From the NCBI RefSeq assembly GCF_019059575.1, contig NW_024881706.1, positions 620,001 through 684,000 on the forward strand: 64,000 nucleotides of DNA, read 5' to 3'. The translations under genes and the position numbers were made by a program. The notes under the pieces were generated by a model. The model worked only from the letters and a program-made list of their open reading frames with translations. It had not been told where the DNA came from and did no database searches. Shown here in pieces: positions 29,994 through 39,389 of this stretch; position 1 is the stretch's first letter, and every line of letters begins with the position of its first letter. The stretch is from Amphibalanus amphitrite (taxonomy: Eukaryota; Arthropoda; Thecostraca; Balanomorpha; Balanidae).

Positions 29994-32900
29994 CTGGCGG
30001 CAGGTGGGAGAAACTCTGTCACCAAGGCGGGAGTGTTGGCGGAGCTCACCCAGCCGGGGAGGGGCGAGTACGGGGAACCGAGCTACAGGTGACATTTGTT
30101 ACATCAGGTGACGGTTTCATGATCGTAAGCGATAAAATGCAGTGCGCGTTTCGTGTGCCACATTAAAAGTATGACATAGACCGCTGTACATCGTAGACTT
30201 GGTGTACAGAGGTCTATGATCATGATATTCAATAATCACAGGATACACTGCCGCTTGCTTTCTAAACACAGAGCTGTAACAAATAAGCATTTTAAAATTA
30301 ACAATGTTGAAAATGTGAATAATTTTGAAACAAGTGCAATGTACATTACATCTATATATCAATTTAACTCACAACACAATTTTACCAGGGCCCCATAACC
30401 TGTTTTGTGAGAGAAGGACGAACGTCATGATGTTGAATCAGCGCAATCTGTTTGTTTCACAAATCCCGACCTGTCCCACACAACACCCATCCAGCTTGAC
30501 AAACTAGTTGCAGTGCAGGTCAAGGTTTCATATATCCCCACTGCCGGTCCGCTGAGCAGGTCTGATAGCTCGGCGTATGATGCATCAACCAGCCGGGCGG
30601 GGTTAGCGCAACCCGAGCCAGCGCGCCGGTCTTCACACCACGGGGCCAGCGGCGAGTCCCCAGCGGTTCGGGCGGAGCGCTCACCTGTATGTACGGGGCG
30701 CCGTAGAACACGTGGAAGCCGATGAAGGTGTCCGAGATGACGAAGCAGATGCCGCCGATGCAGGAGCACAGTTTGGTCCAGGTCCAGAAGTCCTCGAGCA
30801 GGCGGACGCGGGCGATGGCGCGCCATACCATGGTGATGAGTGCGCCGGCGTACACGGGCAGGCCGACGACGAACACACCCTCAGCGCCCGGCATCAGCAG
30901 GTACAGCGCTGGAAGATACAAACAGAGACACAGTCAGACGACGAACACACCCTCAGCGCCCGGCATCAGCAGGTACAGCGCTGGAAGATACAAACAGAGA
31001 CACAGTCAGACGACGAACACACCCTCGGCGCCCGGCATCAGCAGGTACAGCGCTGGAAGATACAAACAGAGACACAGTCAGTCACAGTCAGACGGACAGA
31101 CAGGACGGCTCGCCCGGCGTCACCAGGTACAGCGCTGGAAGACACCATAGTCACAGACAGTCAGACATGGACGCAGACACAACAAGACACAGAAGAGTAC
31201 TCCGTCCAACACAGATACGGTCCGACAGCGGCTAGCACTTTCATTCACAATCACACAAAGGGCCGGCCGGCACCGGCCGATATTCGGTCATTTACGGGGT
31301 CGGGAGTCTGTCTGCACAAGCTAATGACACCCAAACACGAGCCCTCGGTCAATGCAGTTGCCCATGTTGCGTGCATTGTTTCGTTGGGCAATTTAGCGGG
31401 ATGACGGGTCGTGCTGATTGACACACAGGTCGGCTCTGTTGTGGCACGATTAGCGTCAGGTAAGCTCTTGTTTTTGTCATCGGTTTCGGCAGATATCCTT
31501 GGAGAGACGGCTCAGTCTTTGTCTGCGGCCTATCGCCAGCCGTGCTATCATTGGGACGGGCCGGCCCAGCGGTGCGCTCTCCAGTACACATGCACCGGGC
31601 GTCCGGGCGTTCCGGGAGGCTCGTCAGGTCGACCGTCCGGCCGGGCACCGTTAAAACGACCAGCTACGAGCGACGGCTGCCGGCGGCGCTAACCGGCCCG
31701 GCCGGCGGCGGAGCTTACTCAGGAAAAGTAGCCGCCGGCGGAGCTTGAATGGCCAGTAGCCAGAGGAGCTAACTGACCTAGCGGTGACGGGCGATCACTG
31801 GGCTAGCGCAGCGGTCAGCAGGGCTTACTGGACCAGGAGCCCGCTGAGCTAACGAGGCCCGCTGCCAACGGACAGCGGAGTCCGCCATACCAGCGGCCAG
31901 CGACGCTCACAAACCAGGGGTCACATCGGCTCAGCGAACCAGCGATCGGCGGTCACGCACGTGCTACTCGGCCGTCACATGAAACGCCCTAAGGCCGTCA
32001 CATGAGACGCATTCATTGTTTTTAGGTCAACAGCCGCATATCATATGTCAGCGGGCGTGCTGAGCAGGAGTCTCGGGCAGCCGGGAAACGCTGATAAACT
32101 CCGAGACACCCAGGAGACTATATGAGATTGAAACGTTCCAAACGACTCAGCTACCAAACGTAGCCCAATAACAAGATTATCGTATCAAGTAATGCGGTAT
32201 ACGAGTAGTCACGCGCTGTCATCAGACGCGGTACATCTTGATCTCAAACCAGCCCGAGCTGGCATCAGATCGGTTCAACGCGTCCGACAGAGCAGGAAGA
32301 CATCAGTCAGTTAGTTACGCCGGACGCGGCGCCGAACCGGTTAGGGGCGGCTTCCGGACCGCGGAACGGGCCGCCTGTGAGGGTGAAACGGGCCGGGCCT
32401 GTGAGGTCATAGAGTACGAATGAGAGACAAGTACACATCGTCAACGGAGTAATGAGTGAGTGAGTGAGTGAGTGAGTGAGTGAGTGAGTGAGTGAGTGAG
32501 TGAGTGAGTGAGTGAGTAAGGGAGGAAGGGAGCGCTGGAGTAATAAAGTGAGTGAGTGTGAGTGAATGAGTAGGGTTGTTTCAGGGTGTCTTCTGTGTAT
32601 AGTGTATCCCAGACTGCACCGAGCACTCGCGCCCAAGTGACGAGCGACAGCGGGCACTTAAACACGTCACCTGAAAATTGAGAACCCAGAACTTACCGGC
32701 CGCTCCGAGCGAGTACAGCACGGGTAACTTACCGGCCGCTCCGAGCGAGTACAGCACGGGTAACTTACCGGCCGCTCCGAGCGAGTACAGCACGGCGCCC
32801 GCGTACGGGTTGACGGGTTTGAAGCCGAAGGCCGATATGTAGAAGAGGTGTCCGGCGGCGAAGGCAGCCATCCCCTCCAGGAAGAAGCCAGGGAAGACGA

Positions 32901-35900
32901 GCAGCGCGTCACCCAGCATGCAGCAGCTCAGGCCGAGCATGATGCGCCGCGCGTACGCGTACCTGCCGGGGAGAACAGACACAGTGCGGTGAACACGGAA
33001 CATAACGAGAATGAAGGTACTTGGACTGCTGAGCGAGACCGTGGCTCCCTACCTGAACTAACACCAAAATGTAACACCAGAATGTAATGGCTAATGTAAT
33101 GGCTAAATGTAATGGCTTTCTTCTTGATGTAACTAAATAATGCTAAAAAATTGACACAGTCATTGGCGCGTTAACATGCTAGTACACTTTATCAACTGGC
33201 CCGTAACATCCAATAAGACCGATTCATCATATGAATTCATCAATCATCATGCAGGTTTTAACTGGCTTCGACATTCACCACTGTGTTGAAAGGTAATTTT
33301 GCCCCCCTAGTCGCTGTGCTTCCGCGGTGCTAGGCCCGGGAAAATGCTGCCAAGGGCGTACTCGTATACGGTGCAGGGGCATCGCAGCAAGCGCGGTAGC
33401 ATACGGTCCAAATCCCACAGTTGTGGGAGGTACCCTGTTGATATCCTTTGAAACTTCTTCCATGGTAGATGCATGATAACGATATTTGCTCCGATATTTC
33501 CCGGTAGTTGCGGTGTCAGGAATGTGTTGTTCGAATGCTTTTCATACAAACAAATACTGCGAGAGGTATAGTACTTGTTTTCGACCACTGATATCGATAT
33601 TTCCCACAGTGAGACTGAGACAATTTGAGAGCGGCAGAGCGCACAGCGGTCCGAATATTTGAGTGCCGTACGGGGACCCGCAGTTGCTACTGTACAGCAA
33701 CCCTGAGTAAATTGTCTCAGCACCCTCATAGGGAACAACGATAAGCTGTCAGAGGGCACGCACAGAAAACCTCAGCTGCTCTTGTACAGGGACCGGCAGT
33801 CGATATCAATGTTATCGGTTGTTACTGGACAGGACAGACGGCTAGAGTTGGGGTTCGTGTACAGTAGCAACTGCGGGTCCCCGTACCACACGGAGGAGCT
33901 AAGTGGTCACTGAGCGCCGGGTGGCCAGCAGCAGTCGCATACGATACACGGTCGGTATTCAGCATATTCTAGGGACAAATGACGACATATCAGAGAACAG
34001 GAGGCGGTGGCCGAGACCGAGTCAGGTTGCAGCGGTTCAACAGCAGACACAATGCAGCTTAAAATAAACCACTACGGTAAAGCTTACGGTCAAAGTGTCG
34101 AGTACGCACTCTTGACGCCCACTTTCAGCGCAAGTCCTCCCGTTTGATTTCACCATACAAAGTGGATAGCACCATAAGTATCTGGGCTGTGAATGTTCGG
34201 GATGACCCCACTTACAGACTGGGAGGCCCTGATAGCACTCTCGGAGACAGTGATAAGTTCGGCGGCCTCCGCGACAGCCGGTGTCAAGGTCGAGCAGCGT
34301 CTGTAGGGTGGGAAAAGACGCGGCGCAGGGCACCGGTCAGGAAAACCCCACCAGAGGCGCTAGTCCTGCGAATGACCACCTCAGTCACCTGGACGTTGTT
34401 TTTCATAGAGCCCCGGCATAGAGCTGAGTATTCATTCACTAATCTACAATCCGCTCGACAACTTCCCGCAGGATATGCGTTACTCCTTACTCACGTAATC
34501 CTCGGATTTAACCTTCGCATGCCAGTGTTTGGCGGCCACAGGATGGGGCCAGTTTTGGCATTACGACTGATGCGGACGGTTCCAGTCCTGACCGCCGCCT
34601 TTGTTCGAATGCAGCGCATATCAGCACGTCTGACAATCCGCGGTTTGGGACCAGTTCCGCGCAGCAGTCACGAAGTCGCCGGCCGGGTCTGAGCTGGAGT
34701 TGTGATTACCAGTCACTTCGCTGACAGGGTCCCGGCCACTGGAGCCCAGGGGACAGTGCCCCGAAGACCGGGCTCGGCTCCATGGCGGACTCGGAAGAGC
34801 CCATTTCGGTGGAGTCCCGGCGGCCGGCCGCCTGACGGAACTCGGAGATTGACGGACCGTAACCCCGTCCGGGGGCTGTTCTATTGGCTCGACGTTGGGC
34901 CACGTCCGGAGGCGACCAGAGCCGTCAGCGCCGCCGTCCGATCGCTCCCGACATCGATCGCAACCAATTAGATGGAAGGTCAATAGACAGCTCCGGCGCT
35001 CTCGACCAAAATACCTACAAGCAGGGATGCGGAGCCGTGGAAATTTCAGACGGCTCCGGCTCCGGCTCCGGCTCCGGAGGAAAAAATCGACTCCGGCTCC
35101 GGCTCCGGCTCCGGGTGAAATGTTGTGGTGGCTCCGGCTCCGGCTCCGGCTCCGAGTAAAATGGTCCGGCTCCGGCGGCTCCGGCTCCGGCGGCTCCGGC
35201 TCCGACTCAGTACATCCCCTATGCAATCAATTAAATACGAGTGGAAGAAAAATTGGATTGGTTATACGCGTTACTCTTTGCCATGACCGGCTCACCGCGT
35301 CCCCGCGCAAACGCACCTCGGAGAGAACCGAGAACTGGCAGAACAAAGGACTAGGAAGCGATGGCATTGGAAACGCAGTCGCCGCGAATTGGAGTTCACT
35401 GAACCATCGTAAGCTGACACCAGTCTCGGCTGCATTGGGGGGTGGGAGTGGGGGGGGGGGAGGGGAAGAGACGGTGCTGGGAGTCGCAGTCCACTGCCAC
35501 TGGCTTGAAAACAATGGCCGTCACCTGATGACCGGTCCTCATGTTCTGGGGATGCAGTAGACGTGGGGGGGGGAGGAGCAGACAAGAAGTTGATTGCGTA
35601 CCTACTGTGGGATACTGGGGATATTCGGCTTTTTTTCATTCACTTGATGGCCCATGACGTAAGTAAAGTACCATATGTTTTACTGCCTTGTACTGTCAAA
35701 CCGAACTAGGTCAATTATTTTTTTTCCTCTTCAAAAAATAAAAAGGAGCCGGAGTCGCCCCCTTTTTTGGCGGCTCCGGCTCCGGCTCCGGCTCCGGGCT
35801 ATATTGTTTCACGGCTCCGGCTCCGGCTCCGGCTCCGGGCAAAATATGTCGGCTCCGGCGGCTCCGGCTCCGACTCCGGCTCCGGCTCCGCATCCCTGCC

Positions 35901-38900
35901 TACAAGCACGGTAAATAAACTCAACAATATTGATTCAGTATCATCAACAAATGGCAACACCAATATCGGAATCCCAAAATACCATACAGGTAGGCAGCTT
36001 GAGTGATGCATTAGGAATGGCTGCGCAGTGTGTACGGCAAGCACTCAGATTAATTTCACCGCATGTGCTACGACTCGAGAACGATCGAAAACGTTGAACA
36101 AGAACGACCAGCCCAATATATGGCCAAACATGGCCAAACTTTACGAGTGAGAAGTTTCTGTTAGCGATGGCAAGGGATGGCAAGCGAAGGCAGTGATGAC
36201 AATTTTCTCATACCTGAAACGGTATGATTTGGAAACGTCGGCAACCGGTCAGACCTGGCCCAAACTAGTAGAATTAAAACCAATTGGGGGTCTTTTATCT
36301 TGCAGCTCCCGAGGGAACGTCAATTATAGGTATGTGGGTCGAGACAACCATCGAAATAACAAATACGGTTATATAAGAGCAAGGTCTGTTGTGAAGATGA
36401 ATAAACATAACGATCAATTTCGACAGTGTAAATATGCATACCACCGAAGAGAAAACATGAGTCCGTTGAATACATCTCTGTGATAGATCTGTACCTAGTC
36501 GAACCAGAATGACACCATACTTGCACTGTACCAAAGACCAAAGTTGTGGCTGGTAAGTAGAGCATACATTATGCACATAAGTAGGACATTTAAATTAAGC
36601 AGCCAGCCCAAGACAACACGACAAATCTGACTGAATAAACAATGGGTATATCAGAGAACACCGCTGCCTCAAACGCTTCCATAAGGTCCACACTTCCTAC
36701 TTCATCAATATTAAAGCCCCAGTTCGGTAGTATGAGAGAAACATGACGCCCATAGCAGCACGGGGCCCCACAGCCCGCCACTATTTACTGAGACTGACTC
36801 CGGACGGTCGGGCACGGCCTCCGCCGGCCAAGGCCGTCCATTGCCTGTCCCGAGCTCTGCGCTGGCTGCTGCCGGGCGAGGACGGACAGCGGGACCGGCG
36901 GCGGGCCGCCGGGCGGCCTGGTTATTCCTGGTTCGGCCGGTCCACGAGCCAAAACACGGCATTAGCAACGACTGCCGTATGACGGGGCGGCATCCGGCCT
37001 CCGAGTCCAAACCTTCGGTGACCTGGTAAAATCAACAGAGAAGGGAGACGCCGGTCCCGGCTGCCAGCGGCGTCATATAATGATACAGGGTCAGTGGCAG
37101 GGAACTCACGACTGCGACTGAGAGATCGCTGACAATACCGATCACAATAATAGCCAAATACTGGCATTTGTAGTGGTTTATTTTTGTGTTTTTCTGAGAA
37201 TCCATGCTTAAGGTCATCGGATATCGAGCATAACTGAATAATCTCTTGGCATATGCAAATCGTGTGTAAACAGCGTGGTTCATATTTATCGGTCTCAAGT
37301 ATGCTCCTTTTATGCATAGGCCGAATGCCTATGCATAAAAGCGGGTGCACAATAATAGTTGAACCATAGCCCAAGCCTGTAGTCACTACGTCACGATTGC
37401 GATGGCTAATAATTAAATGAATAAAGCTGACCATAGCATGCAGGAATGCCGCAGTAAAAGTTCAGTAAAAGCTATATAGATTACAAGACCGAAAATGGTA
37501 CCGGACTAAAAAACCAAACCGAGCAGCCAAAAGCTCAGTTTTCATAGCTCTGTCACCGCACACAACCAACCAGAGTTGAAAGTTTCGTAAGCTGCTCGCC
37601 CAACCTGATTCGAATGATTTGTACACTCCGCGAACCCGTTTCTGAACGACCAGGTACTGGAATCCAAGAAATCAACAGAATGGACATTTCCAGCTAACAG
37701 AATAGACGGCGATTCATCCGAGTCAACGACGGAAAACAAACCAACACAAATGTTTGGGCCGTGAGGGCTGGCGCAATTGGCGGATCAAAACTCGAGAGAC
37801 CGTGGAACTTCAACGGCGTCGCGGTTTCATCGCATCTTCATCACACAAAACAATGAAAGAAAGGGGTCGTACTGATGTGTACCACGGGTTAGCGATGACA
37901 ACAATTCAGCGCTTTAAATTCGAAGTTCATTCTTGTATAATTTGCAATTTCAAATTTAACTACCTATATCCAAATGTTTTTTTCGGGCTGTAATTTTGAC
38001 GTCAAAATCGAAAATGCATTCCCCACCCGAGTCTACCCCTGGGCTACAGGTGCGAACAAGCACACGGATCTGCAATACATATATGCATGATCAGTTACAG
38101 TAAAGGTACAATCGCCACTCACCTTGACCTGTACCCGTGTGCTCGTTCGTCTCCGTGTACTGACTCGATTCTGACCGTCCCCGCGTACTTGTTTATCCCC
38201 GTGTACTCAGTCGCCCCCAAGTACTCGCTCGTCCCGGTGTAATCACTCGTTCTGTGTACTGACTCGCTCCCGGTTCGCTCCCTCGTCCCCATGTACTCGC
38301 TCGTCCCGGTGTACTCACTCGTCCCCGTGTACTGTCTCAATCCCAGTGTGCTCACTCGTCCCCAGCTAGGTACTCCCTCGTCCCCGTGTACTGACTCGCT
38401 CCCGGTCTGCTCACTCGTCCCCGTGTACTGACTCGCTCTCGGTCTGCTCACTCGTCCCCGTGTACTGACTCGCTCCCGGTCTGCTCACTAGTCCCCAGCA
38501 AGGTACTCACTCGTCGCCGAGGCTCATGCCGTGCAGTAACACGAAGATGAGCAGCGAGAGGACCGGCAGGCACTTGATGACCAGCGCCAGCCAGGAGGGC
38601 CGGTCCTCCGGGATAAACAGCACAAAGTACACCGCCGCAGTCTTGAAGAACGGCACCAGCTTCGGACCCACGCTCTTTATCTGAAATGAACATTGTGTTG
38701 TATTGATACATTAACCACACCCAACAGCGCATTAAAGGGACCCTCCCACCTTCAAAAAAGTTTATGAATTGGCATGAAAGTGATGTCGCTCGGTTCAGAA
38801 AGATCGAAAACGAATATCTACCAAATTTCACCGAAAAATATTCACCGGTTTTCAAGATAATAGACTTTTACTTTTGTTTACTTTTTGGGATCTCCGCTGT

Positions 38901-39389
38901 TCCTAGCGACTTTATTTGGAAGCAATAGTTTGGCAGCTGAAAGTGCGGCACTTGTTGCGCGCAAAGCAGCATATACCACCGCGTGCTACAAAACGTTTTA
39001 GTCAAACATTTAAAAATCGTTAGATATCTGCGCTGACGTCACACATTCAGAGGGGTATTCCTATGCATTAGCCCCTCTGAATCAAAATGCTGCAATTTTG
39101 AAATTCAATATTTCCAATTTAAGGCATTTCTCGATGTTGTGAGTGCCGAAACCGGTAATTGTGAGCCAGGGACCCCATTTTGGCTATCTCAACTCAAATC
39201 TAATGTTAAGGTGGGAGGGTCCCTTTAAGTAAATGGGAAACAACTCTACAGCATGCCATAAACAATGTTCCCCAATGACAATATGTAAGCATGTACATTG
39301 TACTTGTTTTGTCATGCTCATTGCTGAGTCTGTGCATGTTGGTAGTTGAAATAAGAGGGAAGACTTACCACAGTTGTTGGTGAAACCAT
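29748..39389 (-). CDS. TMEM86: TMEM86-type lysoplasmalogenase (YhhN family), complete, 5 exons
   Basis: A multi-pass ER membrane enzyme that hydrolyses the vinyl-ether bond of lysoplasmalogens. Exons on the minus strand: 39369-39389, 38511-38680, 32769-32962, 30685-30908, 29748-29993; total 855 bp, 284 aa, all phases closing. The N-terminus MVSPTTVIKSVGPKLVPFFK aligns closely with vertebrate TMEM86A (MVSPVTVVKSEGPKLVPFFK). Further family marks are SWLALVIKCLPV, the GDALLVFP motif with a conserved Asp in exon 3, and WRAIA, WTKLC and FVISDTFIGF in exon 4 (ISD is conserved), then VLYYAGQLGIALSVVDS in exon 5. About eight membrane helices are expected. The tail is odd: three copies of AAAPCAT plus F, I or M, then an Ala run extend it about 30 residues past the family norm. 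Whether it is the 86A or 86B type cannot be decided. Confidence 0.9.
30685..30908 (-). CDS. TMEM86: TMEM86 exon 4
   Basis: 224 bp. It encodes LYLLMPGAEGVFVVGLPVY through WRAIARVRLLEDFWTWTKLC and CFVISDTFIGFHVFYGAPY. The first 44 bp and the acceptor CTTCCAG are repeated upstream in tandem 72-bp units. The donor is GTGAGC (30684-30679). Confidence 0.9.
30865..31140 (-). repeat. 72-bp tandem units copying the TMEM86 exon 4 acceptor
   Basis: Three near-identical 72-bp units start at 30865, 30937 and 31009, and a diverged fourth runs to about 31140. Each carries the CTTCCAG acceptor and the first 44 bp of exon 4. The units are whole codons long, but reading from a distal acceptor hits TGA right after VFVV, so only the proximal copy is productive. 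Confidence 0.95.
31141..32689 (-). other. TMEM86: TMEM86 intron 3, remaining part
   Basis: GC-rich sequence with loose GAGCTAAC(T/C)/CGGCCGGCGGAGC repeats around 31.69-31.9 kb and the GAGT microsatellite at 32452-32520. No exon recognised. Confidence 0.5.
32452..32517 (+). repeat. (GAGT)n microsatellite
   Basis: About 16 perfect GAGT units in TMEM86 intron 3, followed by a looser GAGTGAGTG patch up to 32570. On the transcribed strand it reads ACTC. Confidence 0.95.
32690..32797 (-). repeat. Three tandem 36-bp copies of the TMEM86 exon 3 donor
   Basis: Units start at 32690, 32726 and 32762. Each holds the last 25 exon bases (coding VLYSLGAAG) and a GTAAGTTACCC donor. The 36-bp length keeps the frame and there is no stop, so use of the second or third donor would add 12 or 24 residues (unit GKLPVLYSLGAA). 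Confidence 0.95.
32769..32962 (-). CDS. TMEM86: TMEM86 exon 3
   Basis: 194 bp after CCGGCAG. It encodes YAYARRIMLGLSCCMLGDAL through GHLFYISAFGFKP to VLYSLGAAG. The donor GTAAGT (32768-32763) is the first of three identical tandem copies. Confidence 0.9.
33667..33886. repeat. Perfect 29-bp inverted repeat around a 160-bp spacer
   Basis: 33667-33695 (starts GTACGGGGACCCGCAGTTGC) is the exact reverse complement of 33858-33886. A second inverted pair, GAGACAATTT/AAATTGTCTC (33609-33618 and 33709-33718), suggests a larger degenerate foldback element. Confidence 0.7.
35022..35898. mobile_element. Non-autonomous hAT-type transposon (877 bp)
   Basis: Exact 8-bp target duplication CCTACAAG (35014-35021 and 35899-35906). 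Terminal inverted repeats are CAGGGATGCGGAGCC and GGCTCCGCATCCCTG. An 8-bp duplication and CAGGG ends are typical of the hAT superfamily. The subterminal regions are long (GGCTCC)n hexamer arrays, which resemble arrays of transposase-binding sites. No transposase is encoded; the Ser/Gly- or Arg-rich open frames are translations of the hexamer. Confidence 0.85.
37307..37341. repeat. Perfect 15-bp hairpin with 5-base loop
   Basis: CTTTTATGCATAGGC, loop CGAAT, GCCTATGCATAAAAG. It lies in TMEM86 intron 2. Function unknown; it could be the tip of a decayed foldback element. Confidence 0.8.
38119..38510 (-). repeat. Minisatellite built from TMEM86 exon 2 donor-like units
   Basis: On the coding strand the units read GGGGACGAGTGAG plus CAGACCGGGAGCGAGTCAGTAC and variants, repeated about ten times. 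The exon 2 end and donor is GGCGACGAGTGAGTACC, so the array looks like an amplification of the splice donor. Most units keep a GTGAG pentamer. Confidence 0.85.
38511..38680 (-). CDS. TMEM86: TMEM86 exon 2
   Basis: 170 bp after CATTTCAG. It encodes IKSVGPKLVPFFKTAAVYF and on to HGMSLGDE. The donor GA|GTGAGT (38510-38505) is directly followed by a minisatellite made of donor-like units. Confidence 0.9.
38736..39224 (+). mobile_element. TTAA-flanked MITE, third copy (489 bp)
   Basis: Flanked by TTAA at 38732-38735 and 39225-39228, with the same AGGGACCCTCCCACC ends as the copies at 4896-5835 and 5064-5530. The left 270 bp is closely similar, but the middle-right part differs, containing TTCAGAGGGGTATTCC and its complement. 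It sits in TMEM86 intron 1. Confidence 0.88.
39369..39389 (-). CDS. TMEM86: TMEM86 exon 1 (start codon, 7 codons)
   Basis: ATG at 39389-39387 encodes MVSPTTV, followed by donor GTAAGT (39368-39363). The match to the TMEM86A N-terminus decides the start. A TTTTCAG at 39424-39418 could be a 5'UTR acceptor. Confidence 0.85.

Larger units (their letters stand above)
32963..38510 (-). other. TMEM86: TMEM86 intron 2
   Basis: A 5.5-kb intron. Besides the inverted repeat (33667-33886), the hAT element (35022-35898), the hairpin (37307-37341) and the donor-derived minisatellite (38119-38510), I see no gene. The part from 36 to 38 kb is AT-richer. Confidence 0.5.

Noticed and set aside
30712-31404. 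230-codon frame with repeated DEHTLSARHQQVQRWK
   Set aside because: Antisense translation of the 72-bp repeats at the TMEM86 exon 4 acceptor.
32307-32665. Ser/Leu/Thr/His-repeat frames on the minus strand
   Set aside because: Translation of the GAGT microsatellite.
34621-35560. Ser/Gly- or Arg/Leu-rich frames near 35 kb
   Set aside because: They come from the GGCTCC hexamer arrays of the hAT element and have no protein homology.
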